64,000 bases of DNA, taken from positions 18,949 through 82,948 of the forward strand of contig CAVROX010000010.1 in assembly GCA_963722965.1 (NCBI GenBank), in the 5' to 3' direction. Below are positions 40,515 through 49,807 of the stretch, piece after piece. Within the stretch, counting starts at the first letter, position 1, and each line of letters opens with the position of its first letter. The stretch comes from DATLSM01 sp963722965 (GTDB taxonomy: Bacteria; Actinomycetota; Thermoleophilia; Solirubrobacterales; 70-9). The position numbers and the translations under genes were made by a program. A model generated the notes under the pieces. It worked only from the letters and a program-made list of their open reading frames with translations, was not told the origin of the DNA and did not search any database.

Positions 40515-42524
40515 TCATCGACACGCGGATGGATCCAGCGGGCCGGTTAGCTTGAAGACCGCGGTGGGAGGCTTTCGGAGGATGAGGGTGGCTTGGGGAC
40601 CTTCGGTCCACTGGACCGTCGCAGGGAAGGTTGCCTTGCCCGGTTCGATTCGATCGCGGGTAGCGACCACGTAGTCATAGTGGCCGGCGTTTAGCAGCCA
40701 GCGCCAGCTGCGGCAGCTGGTGGGCGCGACGAAGCCACCGTGAGGCCGTTCGATGCCGATGTACTGGACGCGGTTGGAGAGGTCGGTCCCATACAGCGGG
40801 TACTCGCGCGTGCTTGTCGTGGCTATCCGGGCACCGGAGATCGAGCGAGCCCACTTAAAGGCTGCGTCTAGGCCCTTGGTGGTGAATTCGGGCTTGGCGT
40901 AGCGGTGTTCGAGATAGCGGCGCTGCTCCCGGTAGCCGAACGCCCCCGCGGCGATCACGCAACGAGCAGGGCCCCGCCCGAGAGGAGCCAGCGCCCAGCC
41001 GCGAGAACGATCCAGCTGCCACTGGGGGCCGAGCGAGACGTCAGGCGCCGGACGCGGTCGACCAGGGGGGGCGTCGCCGGCAGGATCACCATGCCGAGGG
41101 CCAGGGCCGGGGTCAGGTAGCGCAGCGCCGACTCAAACCCGCGGGCATTCCCGCCGGACCCTCTGCCGAGGTCGGGGCAAGGAGCCAGGTTAGCCCGGCG
41201 ACCAGCCCGACCACCCCGATCACCCGCAACAACGGGCTGGCGCCGCGGCCCAGACAGAGCACCAGCCCGGCCAAGGCCATCCCGCCGATCAGCGGCCAGA
41301 GGAGCGAGAGCCCCTGGTGTAGCCCCGGCAAAAACCAGTGCGACCAGACCTGGCGGTCAGTCAGGTATTCAAGGACGCTATGGCCTTCGCGTCCTCCCAG
41401 CTTCTGCGCGGGCGCGGGCAGGGATATCGGACCGAGGTCGCGCACCCAGGGGAGCGGGTTGCCGGCCTGGATCAGGTTGCGCAAATACCAGTATCCGCCG
41501 CCGAGCGAGCGCCGAGCAGGCCGGCCGCGGCGAGGGCGCGCGATCTCGCCCCTCGCGGGGCGATCGCGACCAATCCCGCGATCAAAGCCACCACAGCTGG
41601 GAGGAAGTTCAGCTTGGTCCCCGCAGCGAGACCCGCCGCCAGCCCGACCACCACCAGCGCCCCGGCCGAGAGCCTGCGATCCGCTCGACCCTGGAGGGAA
41701 TTCAGCGCAATCGCCGCGGCGGCAAGCAGGAAGAAGGTCCCGACAAGGTCGTTGCGAGCCTCGCCGGCCTGATCGCCCAGCACCGGAACGCTCAGCGCGA
41801 TCGCGAGGAGCGCCAGCGATGCCGCCCCGACCCGGTAGGCCCGCCCGATGCACCACCCGGCGAAAAGGCACCCCAAAAACCAGCCGAAATTGAGCAGCGG
41901 AGAAAGAATGTCACGGTGAAAAGCCAGCATCCCCACCGAATGGAAGAGTTCCGCGTTGGCTGGGTAAAACCAGGCCAGGTACTGGGGTGCAAGAAAGTGC
42001 AGGTCAAACGTGTTCCCGGTCTGAAAGAACTCGACGGCAAGCGGCCCGTGATACCAAGTCGAGTCGAACCCGGTCATCCCGCTAGCCAGACGCATCCTCA
42101 CTCCGCCGCCAAAATGAAGGACCGCGGCAAGCACCACCAGCGCGGCCAAGCCGCTGGCAAGGACCCGGCCCCTGAGCTGGTGGGCTGACGCACCACTCCC
42201 CCAGCGACCTTGCGCGAAGGGCTGGCCAAGCCTGCCGAGGCCGGCGCGCTGACCCTTCCCCCGCGCGCCGATCGCCCATGCGCCAGAGCCGATCACCACA
42301 ACGCCGAGCAGATAGGGCAGCGGCCTAAACGCGCCGAAGCTGCCCAGCACCTCGGCAACCAAGACCAAGACCCCAAGCCCAACGATCCCGCTCGCAAGCC
42401 AACCCGGCGCCCCGTCGAGGTCCGCCAGCAACCGTGCCCGCACTCGCGCCCCCGCCAGGGTGGCGAAGCCGGCCAGCACCGCGAGCTCACCAACCCCAAC
42501 CAGGTATCGCCCGGTTCCGAGCAT
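40515..42524 (-). CDS. Multi-pass membrane protein, GT-C glycosyltransferase-like, with three frameshifts
   Basis: About 668 residues when joined. Around ten hydrophobic helices fill the first 500 residues, followed by a soluble C-terminal domain (from ERRYLEHRYAKPEF, with DLSNRVQYIGIERPHGGF). The loop after the fourth helix reads GMTGFDSTWYHGPLAVEFFQTG. The acidic and Tyr-His residues there resemble the metal/donor-binding first loop of GT-C enzymes that use lipid-linked sugars. The family is not certain. Shifts occur near 41500, 41150 and 40958; each side reads sensible hydrophobic sequence. The ATG abuts the murJ stop directly, suggesting a link to lipid-linked cell-envelope precursors. 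Confidence 0.65.
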
Positions 42525-44201
42525 CTAACCGCGGCGCAGCAGGCGCATGATCTGCTCCAACTCAGCGATCCGAAAGAGCTTGGCGAGTCCGAAGTAGACA
42601 GCCGCGCCGAGAGCCAAGCCGGCGCCGAGGGAGGCGATTTGGGCAAACAGACCGGTTCCCAGAGCGTGGTCGAGGGCGTTCCAGACGCCGTAGCCGACCG
42701 CTGCGAGGCCCAAGGAGGCAAGTGAGATCCGCGCTGTGGTGGAGAGCAGCTTATCCAGCTCCAGACCCCCGAACTCGTGGCGCAAAACCACGGCCTGGGC
42801 GATCACCGCCGCCGAGGTGCCGATGCCGGTGCCGGCGACGATCCCGCCTACCCCAAACGGCTTGTAGAGGGCGAGGGCGGCGAGGGCCGAGACGACCAGG
42901 TCGATCACCGCCAGCCCGGTCGCCATCCAGGGTCGCTGCAGGCTGAAAAAGGTTCGGGTCTGGAGCAGGTAGAGGCCGTTGGTCGGCAACGAGAAGGCAA
43001 ACCAAAACAGGGCCGTGGCAACCAGGGTGGTCTGCGCCGGGTGAAAGGCGCCCCGCTGGTAGACGAGCCGGATCATCGGTTCAGAGAGGGCGAGGACGGC
43101 GGCGGCGGCGGGAACCAAGACGAAGAGGATTTGGCGCATCCCGTTTGCCATCGTCGCGCGCAGGTTGTCGATCTCGCCGCGGTTGGCGAAGCGGGCCAGG
43201 GTCGGAAAGAGCACGGTGGCGATCGCCACCGAGAAGATCCCCTGCGGCAACTGGTAGATGCGAAAGGCTTTGTCGATAGCCGCCGGGGCCTGGTCGGAGA
43301 CGAGGCTGCCGAAGAAGCTGTTGATCAGCTGGTTGAAATTGATCAGGCCGAGGCTGATCGTCACCGGCAGCATCAGCAGCAGCACCCGTCGCACCCCGGG
43401 GTTGCGCCATTCGAAGCTCAGGTTGAACCTAAACGGCGTGTTGCGCAGGTCAAAGACGGGAATCAGAAGCTGGACCAGGGTGCCGATCAGAATCGCGATC
43501 GCGTAGGCGTAGATGCGATCGTGGCCGTGAAAGGCCGGAATCAGCAGGACGAGGACGAGGATGATCGTCAGGTTCCAAAACAGCGGGGCGATCGCGAAGG
43601 CGCCGAAGCGGTCGTAGCTGTTGAGGATGCCGACAACGACCCCGCTCAACCCGAGCAAGATCAGGATCGGGAAGAGAATCTGGGAGAGGGTGATCGTCAG
43701 TTCGAGGATCTCGCCCTTGAATCCGGGGGCGAAGATCGGCATCACCTCCGGAGCGATCACCACGAAGAGGGCGGTGATCGCTCCCAGAACCATCGTCACC
43801 ATCAGCAGCAGGGTCGAGGCGAGCCGGAAGGCCTCCCGGTAGTTACCCTGCTGCAGCTGCTCGGTGAAGACGGGGACGAAGGCTGGCTGCAGGGCCGCGT
43901 CGGCGAAAAGGCTGCGGACCAGGTTGGGGACCTGGAAGGCGATCGTGAATGCCGACATCGGCCCGTTGACCCCGTAATAACCCGCCGCTACGACTTCCCT
44001 CGCCAGGCCAGCGATCCGCGAGGCGGCGGTGGCAATCGAGAAGAACGCGGTCGAGCGGGCGATTCGACCTGCTTGCTGGCCGGGAGCCGGCTCGCCGGTC
44101 AGGTCCTCGCCGGGGTCAAAGGCCTCGGCGGCCCGCACAGCCGCGTCGGAGTCGATGGCCTCCTCGTGCTCGGGTTTGTCGGGTGCCTTGGGGGTCTCCA
44201 A
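42525..44201 (-). CDS. murJ: Lipid II flippase MurJ
   Basis: MurJ flips the peptidoglycan precursor lipid II across the membrane. 558 residues with a 50-residue acidic cytoplasmic N-terminal extension and about 14 membrane helices. Family landmarks: STAFFSIATAASRIAGLAREVVAAGYYG, the Asn/Arg-containing FQVPNLVRSLFADAALQPAFVPVF, INFNQLINSFFGSL, and the central Arg in EPMIRLVYQRGAF. No C-terminal kinase-like or extracellular domain of mycobacterial MviN is present. It is divergent from rpsT and heads the long minus-strand block. Confidence 0.95.
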   Translation of the reverse strand: METPKAPDKPEHEEAIDSDAAVRAAEAFDPGEDLTGEPAPGQQAGRIARSTAFFSIATAASRIAGLAREVVAAGYYGVNGPMSAFTIAFQVPNLVRSLFADAALQPAFVPVFTEQLQQGNYREAFRLASTLLLMVTMVLGAITALFVVIAPEVMPIFAPGFKGEILELTITLSQILFPILILLGLSGVVVGILNSYDRFGAFAIAPLFWNLTIILVLVLLIPAFHGHDRIYAYAIAILIGTLVQLLIPVFDLRNTPFRFNLSFEWRNPGVRRVLLLMLPVTISLGLINFNQLINSFFGSLVSDQAPAAIDKAFRIYQLPQGIFSVAIATVLFPTLARFANRGEIDNLRATMANGMRQILFVLVPAAAAVLALSEPMIRLVYQRGAFHPAQTTLVATALFWFAFSLPTNGLYLLQTRTFFSLQRPWMATGLAVIDLVVSALAALALYKPFGVGGIVAGTGIGTSAAVIAQAVVLRHEFGGLELDKLLSTTARISLASLGLAAVGYGVWNALDHALGTGLFAQIASLGAGLALGAAVYFGLAKLFRIAELEQIMRLLRRG

Positions 44202-44269
44202 GCTGGTCTCAGTCGCTATAGTCGGCGGCCGCCCGGAGCCGGCTCCTCGCTTGCCCAGGCAGATGACTC

Positions 44270-44527
44270 ATGGCCAACATTGCCTCACAGAAAAAGCGCA
44301 TCCTACGCAGCGAGCGGGAGCGAACCGAGAACCGCCTGCTGACCAGCACGGTGAAGACCCACTTCCGCCGTCTGCAGAGCGCCGTCGAGGGCGGCGAGGA
44401 GAGCACGATCGATGTCGAGCACCGCTCACTCATCTCGAAGATCGACAAGGCGGTGCAAAAGGGCGCCCTTCATCGCAACACGGGCGCCCGCAAGAAGGCG
44501 AAAGCCTCGCGAATCGCCGCTGGTTGA
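44270..44527 (+). CDS. rpsT: 30S ribosomal protein S20
   Basis: An 85-residue, Lys/Arg-rich helical protein beginning ANIASQKKRILRSERERTENRL, with the conserved STVKTHFRRLQ helix and the tail ALHRNTGARKKAKASRIAAG. It binds 16S rRNA helices 9 and 44. It is the only plus-strand gene between 21.6 and 49.8 kb, divergent from murJ and convergent with holA, whose stop is 5 bases away. A TATAGT at 44217-44222 is a possible -10 element. Confidence 0.96.
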   Translation: MANIASQKKRILRSERERTENRLLTSTVKTHFRRLQSAVEGGEESTIDVEHRSLISKIDKAVQKGALHRNTGARKKAKASRIAAG

Positions 44528-44531
44528 GGTC

Positions 44532-45512
44532 CTAGTCGGTCGCGCCCGCGGCGCGTCGCAGCGCCAGGGTCAAAGCCAGGTCATCACCGTAGTCGGCCCC
44601 CCCGCGGCAGGCCACCTCCAGGTCAGCAAGGGTGCCGGTAGCCTCCTGCAGCTGCCCGAGGTCGGCATCACGCAGACGGGCGACGAGTTGCTTTGCCGCG
44701 TAGGGGTGCATTTTGAGCGAGGACTCGACCTGAGCCGCGGGGAGGCCATCCTCGAGCTGGGTGGCGGCCGTGCAGGCGCTGCGCAGACGAGACGCGAGGC
44801 CGTAGATCAGGCCGGTGAGGTTCTCGCCCTGGCCGATCAGGCGCTCGCCGATCGCCAGGGCGCGGGCCGGGTCGCGCTCAAGGAGCGCGTCCGAGAGAGA
44901 CCAGACCGCGGCCTGGGATGTGTCAACGACCATCTCCTCTAGGTCGGCGGCGCTCACCTCTGTTCCCTCCCCCACCCAGACCGCCAATCGCTGGAGCTCG
45001 TGGGTGAGCCGAACCGGGTTTGCCCCCATCCGCTCGACCAGGGCACGGGCCGCGGCGTGATCGAGCCGGAACCCGAGCCGCTTCGCCTCAGCGACGAGCA
45101 GGCGGGGCATGTCGCGCGCCTTCGGCGCATCGAACTCGTGAACCTCCCCCTTTCCGGCCTTCACCGCGCTGGCCAGCTTGGCCGGAGCCTTGGCGCGGGC
45201 AATCAGCACCACGGTGAGGTCCGGAGGAAGGCTCGCGATTGCCTTCGCCACCGCCTCCTGCTGGCGCTCGCGCCAGAGCTCGATCCCGTCGGCGAGCAGA
45301 TAGCGGCGCGACTGGGTAAGCGACATCGCCGGGATCGCCGCCAGCAGCGCCTCGTGGTCCGGAGCACCCCTTCCCTCACTGGGCTCAAAGACCTCAAGCG
45401 CGGTGGCCCCACCCTCCCCCTCCGCGCGGGCGCGCAGCCGCGAGCGGGTGGCGTCGATCTTCGCCTGATCGGTGCCAGCGATCAGGTAAAGCGAGCGCAT
45501 TTCCTCGACCAC
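44532..45512 (-). CDS. holA: DNA polymerase III, delta subunit
   Basis: HolA is the clamp-loader wrench that opens the sliding clamp. 326 residues. It has the N-terminal AAA-like region with LYLIAGTDQAKIDATRSRL, SLTQSRRYLLADGIELW and LPPDLTVVLIARAKAPAK. The middle region reads GFRLDHAAARALVERMGANPVRLTHELQRLAVW, and the C-terminal collar has SLKMHPYAAKQLVARLRDADL. Pairing tail to tail with rpsT is a classic arrangement in actinobacteria. The ATG lies close to the start of the open frame (MVEEM or MRS); either fits. Confidence 0.93.
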   Translation of the reverse strand: MVEEMRSLYLIAGTDQAKIDATRSRLRARAEGEGGATALEVFEPSEGRGAPDHEALLAAIPAMSLTQSRRYLLADGIELWRERQQEAVAKAIASLPPDLTVVLIARAKAPAKLASAVKAGKGEVHEFDAPKARDMPRLLVAEAKRLGFRLDHAAARALVERMGANPVRLTHELQRLAVWVGEGTEVSAADLEEMVVDTSQAAVWSLSDALLERDPARALAIGERLIGQGENLTGLIYGLASRLRSACTAATQLEDGLPAAQVESSLKMHPYAAKQLVARLRDADLGQLQEATGTLADLEVACRGGADYGDDLALTLALRRAAGATD

Positions 45513-45849
45513 GTCTCGAGTCTAGCCGCGGCGGTGGCCGGTCCCGCTCCGCCCGACCGAGCCTGCGAGCAAAGACGAGCCCGGCGGCGAGATCGCTGCC
45601 CAGAGCGGGCGCCCTGATCGCCGCTCACAAGGCCCGCCACAACTGAAAATCAAGCCGGCTGACGCGCAGGCGAAGAGGAAGGGAGTGGATTGGGATCAGC
45701 GCTCGCCGCCAGCTCGGCGTCCAAATCTCGGGCCCTGGCCGATGGACCCAGCAAAAATCAGGCGACCGACGACGCCCGCAAGGGGGCAGGTTGGCGTCGC
45801 TGGCAGTCTCGAGCTCCCGAGCGCCGGGCCCCCATCTCAACCGATCCGG
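45513..45849. other. Gene-free interval upstream of holA
   Basis: About 337 bases between holA and the cupin gene, both read leftward. Open frames here have no family resemblance and look like random GC-rich frames. No tRNA or terminator hairpin was recognised; it probably holds the holA promoter. Confidence 0.5.
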
Positions 45850-46248
45850 TCAGGAGCCTTCGTCGTCCTCATATCCGGGGACTTCGGCCATCTGAGCGCT
45901 GTAGAGCTCGGAAACCGAGACCGGCGGCGACTGGACTGAGACGCAGGCGAGCTCACCGCCACCGTCATTGGCGATCGAGTGGTCGGTCGCCGGCGGCACC
46001 AGGATCAGGTCGCCCTCTCCCACCGGCTGGGTGTCCCCCGCCACAGACATCGTCCCCGCCCCCCGCACCACGACGTAGACCTGCTCGCCCTCCTCGTGGG
46101 AGCGCAGCCTCTGCTCGGTCCCGGTTGGGATCTCAAGCCAGGTGACGGACAGATTTCGGGAACCCAATTCCCCCGCGTCCATAAGGACGTGAGAACGGAG
46201 GCGGTGCCACTCCTCCACCGGGGCCTCGTCAAGACGCCTCACCAGCAT
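45850..46248 (-). CDS. Cupin-domain protein
   Basis: A 132-residue single-cupin protein. The first cupin motif is degenerate (RLRSHEEGEQVYVVVRGAGTM, with His and Glu as possible metal ligands). The second is GDLILVPPATDHSIAN with the third His. This gives a complete His/Glu/His set. The function is unknown; small cupins of this kind include dioxygenases, isomerases and sensors. It follows leuS on the same strand by 45 bases. Confidence 0.78.
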   Translation of the reverse strand: MLVRRLDEAPVEEWHRLRSHVLMDAGELGSRNLSVTWLEIPTGTEQRLRSHEEGEQVYVVVRGAGTMSVAGDTQPVGEGDLILVPPATDHSIANDGGGELACVSVQSPPVSVSELYSAQMAEVPGYEDDEGS

Positions 46249-46293
46249 TCGGCCGCTTTGTACCAGATGCGGGCCAAGACCGCGAAGACCCGC

Positions 46294-48801
46294 TCAGCGG
46301 ACGACGAAGTTGACCAATCTGCCGGGGACCACGATCTCCTTCACGACCTCCCTGCCGTTGAGGTGGCGACCGACCTTTTCGCTCTCCCGGGCGATGCGCA
46401 GGAGCTCCTCGCGTGAGCTGTCGGCGTCTGCCTCGATCCGGTCGCGCAGTTTGCCGTCGACCTGGACGACCAGGGTCACCGTCTCGCTTCTCAGCAGCTT
46501 TGGGTCCGCCACCGGCCAGGGTTCCTCCCAAACCCGGCCCCCATTGAGGCGCTCCCACGCCTCCGCCCCCAGGTGCGGCGCGAACGGGAAAACCAGCGAA
46601 GCGGCGGTCGCGACGGCAAAGCGGACCGCCGCGACACCGGCAGGGTCCTCATAGAGGCGGTCCTTGAGCCGGTAGGCGTCGTTGAGTAGCTCCATCACGG
46701 CCGCGATCGCGGTGTTGAACTGAAAGCCGCGTTCGAAGTCGCGGGTGACCTTGTCGATCGCCCAGTGCGCCTTGGCCAGCAGCGCACGGGTCTCGCCCCG
46801 CGCAGCTTCGGCATCGACCTCACCGGCAACCTTTCGCTCAACCTCCTCGCACAGACGCCAGAGCCGGGCAAGGAAGCGGTTGACCCCCTCGACCCCCTCG
46901 TCAGACCAATCGCCGCCCCGCTCGGGCGGGCCCATGAAGCAGATATAGGCGCGCGCGGTGTCGGCGCCGAAGCGCTCGACGTAATCGCCGGGGCTGACCA
47001 CGTTGCCCCGCGACTTCGACATCTTCGCGCCGTCGCGGGTGATCATCCCCTGGGTGAAGAGGTTGGCGAACGGCTCCTGCACGCCGATCAGGTCGAGGTC
47101 GGCGAGCGCCTTGGTGAAGAAGCGCGCGTACAGCAGGTGCAGGATCGCGTGCTCGACCCCGCCGATGTACTGGTCGACCGGCAGCCAGTGCTCGGCTGCG
47201 GCGCGATCGCACGCGGCCTCGTCGTTGCGGGGGTCGCAGGTAGCGGAGGAAGTACCAGGACGAGTCGACGAAGGTGTCCATCGTGTCGGTCTCGCGGCGG
47301 GCCGGCCGCCGCAGGCCGGGCAGGTGGTGGCGACCCAGTCCTCGGCAGCGGCCAGCGGGCGAGCGCCCCTGTCGGCGCGTAGTCCTCGACGTCGGGCAGC
47401 TCGACCGGCAGCTCGTCGTCCGGGCACCGGGACCATGCCGCAGTGCCTCGCAGTAGACGATCGGGATCGGGCAGCCCCAGTAGCGCTGGCGCGAGACCAG
47501 CCAGTCGCGCAGGCGGTAGTTGACGGCGGGCTGGCCGCGGCCCTCGCGCTCGAGCCACTCGACGATCGCCGCGTTGGCCTCGCGGTTGCGGCATGCCGTC
47601 GAACTGCCCGGAGTCGATCAGCGCCGTCGCTCGGTGTAGCGGAAGGCGCTCGCTCGCTCGTCCGGGCGGTCTCGCGGTCCCGGCTCGATCACGCGGCGGA
47701 TCGGCAGGCCGAACGCCTGGGCGAAGTCGAAGTCGCGCTCGTCGTGGGCCGGCACGGCCATGATCGCGCCGGTGCCGTACTCCATCAGCACGTAGTCGGC
47801 GACGCACATCGGGATCTGCTCGCCGTTGACCGGGTTGACGACGCTGCGCCCGAGCGGCACGCCGGTCTTCGCGCTTGTCCTCGGCGCCGCGCTCCTCGGC
47901 CGACTCGCGGGCGATCGCGCGGTTCGACGTACTCGCGCACCGGCTGCTCGTGCTGGCGTGCCGGCGGCCAGGCGCTCCAGCACTCGGGGTGCTCGGGCGC
48001 CAGGACGAAGAAGGTGGCGCCGAACAGCGTGTCGGGGCGGGTCGTGAAGACCGGGAAGTCGAGTCCCGAGCTCCTCGCAGCGGAAGACGACCTCGGCGCC
48101 CTCGGAGCGGCCGATCCAGTTGCGCTGCATCGTCATGACGTGCTCGGGCCAGATCGAGCGTCGAGAGTCGTCGAGCAGGCGGTCGGCGTAGTCGGTGATC
48201 CGGAAGAACCACTGCTCCAGCTGCGCTGCACCTCGACCGGCGTGCCGCAGCGCTCGCAGCGGCCGTCGATGACCTGCTCGTTGGCGAGCACGGTCTGGTC
48301 GTTCGGGCACCAGTTGACCGGCGCCTCCTTGCGGTAGGCGAGGCCCCGCTCGAACAGCTGCAGGAAGATCCACTGCGTCCAGCGGTAGTACTCGGGGTCG
48401 TGCGGTCGCCGAGCTCGCGCGACCAGTCGATCGAGATGCCCCACTCGCGGAACTGGCGGCGGAAGGACTCGATCGAGCGCTCGGTCGCCTCGCGCGGGTG
48501 GCTCGCCCGTCTTGATCGCGTCGTTCTCGGCGGGCAGGCCGAAGGCGTCGTAGCCCATCGGGTGCAGCACCTGATAGCCGTGGCGGCGGCGGAAGTGGGC
48601 GATCGCGTCGCCGACCGCGTAGACCTTCAGGTGTCCAATATGCGGCTCCCCTGATGGGTAGGGCAGCATCTCGAGGACGTAGGCCTTCGGCTTTGAGTCA
48701 TCGAATCCGCCCTGGCCGGGGTTGGCGATCTCCCAGGTCCTCTCATCGGCCCAGATTTGCTGCCACTTTGCCTCGATCGCCTTCGGGTCATAGCCGCTCA
48801 T
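46294..48801 (-). CDS. leuS: Leucyl-tRNA synthetase, with many frameshifts in the middle
   Basis: LeuS charges tRNA-Leu. The N-terminal part is intact from ATG 48801: YDPKAIEAKWQQIWADERTWE, EMLPYPSGEPHIGHLKVYAVGDA (HIGH motif), HPMGYDAFGLPAENDAIKTGE. The tail from about 47200 is intact too, with MSKSRGNVVSP (KMSKS) and the anticodon domain ending in ADSSREELLRIARESEKVG. Between about 48480 and 47230 the frame changes eight or more times. Known blocks remain visible in each frame: REWGISIDW-like, APVNWCPNDQTVLANEQV, ITDYADRLLDD, PVNGEQIPMCVADYVLMEYGTGAIMAVPAHDERDFDFAQAFGLP (editing domain) and GGVEHAILHLLYARFFTKAL. The net length of 2508 bases is a multiple of three. Confidence 0.92.
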
Positions 48802-48905
48802 GGAGGGCGATCTTACGGGTGGTGAGGGATCGCACGCCTCCCCTGCTTGCTGGGATTTTCGCGATCAGGACCTCCGTTTCGGGGGGAGCGGAGCGCAGCC
48901 CTTCG

Positions 48906-49577
48906 CTAGGCGACCGGAGAGATCGCGCGGAGGATGTGCGGCCAAACGTAGACCTCGATCGTGGCTGCCACCACGAGGGTCGGAATCGCGATCAGGACGG
49001 TCACCAAGGTTGCCGCCAGGAGTTGGTTCCACTGCCCGCGGCGGCTCGCGATCAGCCAGGCGGCAAGGGGGAGGAAGAGCGCGGTCAGCTCCGGGATCGC
49101 GTGGGGCAAGACCGAGAGAATCAGTTCCAGGCGGGAGATGTGGAGCTGGAAAGCGAGGGTAGACCCCTGGAAGCCCAGGTAAAAGGCCTGGGTCGCGAGG
49201 GAGAAGAGGGTGACCGCACAGACGAAGAGGATCGCCAGCTCGCCGGCCTTGACGTGGACCCAGCGAGAGAAGCCGCGGCGCTGGGCGGCTGCGATCGGCA
49301 TCGAGGCGCCGGCGATGAAACCCGCAATACAGGCCGTGGCGTGGAAGGCGAGGACGAGCGAGTTGCGCTCGAGGATCGGCAACAGGTCACTGGGATTAGA
49401 CGGTTCGGTCAGCCCCGGAAGATGGATCGGGGTGATGTCGGGGGTCAGCATCCCGGCGACAAACCAGACCGCGGTGAGCAGCGTCAGCGCGATCATCAGG
49501 CTGAGTAGGAGCCAGCCGCGCAAAACGCCCCAGGGCCGCTGGTTCCAGGACTCAAACGTCTCTCTGGTATTCCGCAT
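48906..49577 (-). CDS. SpoIIM/DUF95-like integral membrane protein
   Basis: 223 residues from ATG 49577, with five or six membrane helices. The C-terminal half has the SpoIIM-family signature: LPHAIPELTALFLPLAAWLI, where His and Glu lie in a membrane segment, followed by a final helix ending VVAATIEVYVWPHIL. An N-terminal 25-residue cytoplasmic stretch contains NQRPWGVLRGW. The family includes the sporulation protein SpoIIM but is widespread in non-sporulating actinobacteria, so no sporulation role is implied. It lies upstream of leuS with a gap of about 100 bases. Confidence 0.75.
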   Translation of the reverse strand: MRNTRETFESWNQRPWGVLRGWLLLSLMIALTLLTAVWFVAGMLTPDITPIHLPGLTEPSNPSDLLPILERNSLVLAFHATACIAGFIAGASMPIAAAQRRGFSRWVHVKAGELAILFVCAVTLFSLATQAFYLGFQGSTLAFQLHISRLELILSVLPHAIPELTALFLPLAAWLIASRRGQWNQLLAATLVTVLIAIPTLVVAATIEVYVWPHILRAISPVA

Positions 49578-49807
49578 CCCATGCGAGAAGGTGTGCTGAC
49601 TTGCGCTCACCGCACTCTCATCGGCAGCGCGATGGGGGGGTTTGAGCAATCGACGCCAGCGCGCAGCGCCCCAGTGCCCGCTGCCCCGGAACCATTCCGA
49701 CGGCAAGCGGGAGCGGGCCGATCACCAAGGCGGCGCTGCAAGAGTAGAGCTGCAAGTGAGGGAGCGCAGGGGCGAGGACCACTACCAGTACACTCAGGGC
49801 CGGACGA

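Noticed and set aside
42777..44342. 521-residue plus-strand frame opposite murJ
   Set aside because: The composition (Gly/Asp/Glu/Gln-rich, low hydrophobicity) is what an antisense reading of hydrophobic codons yields; no family features.
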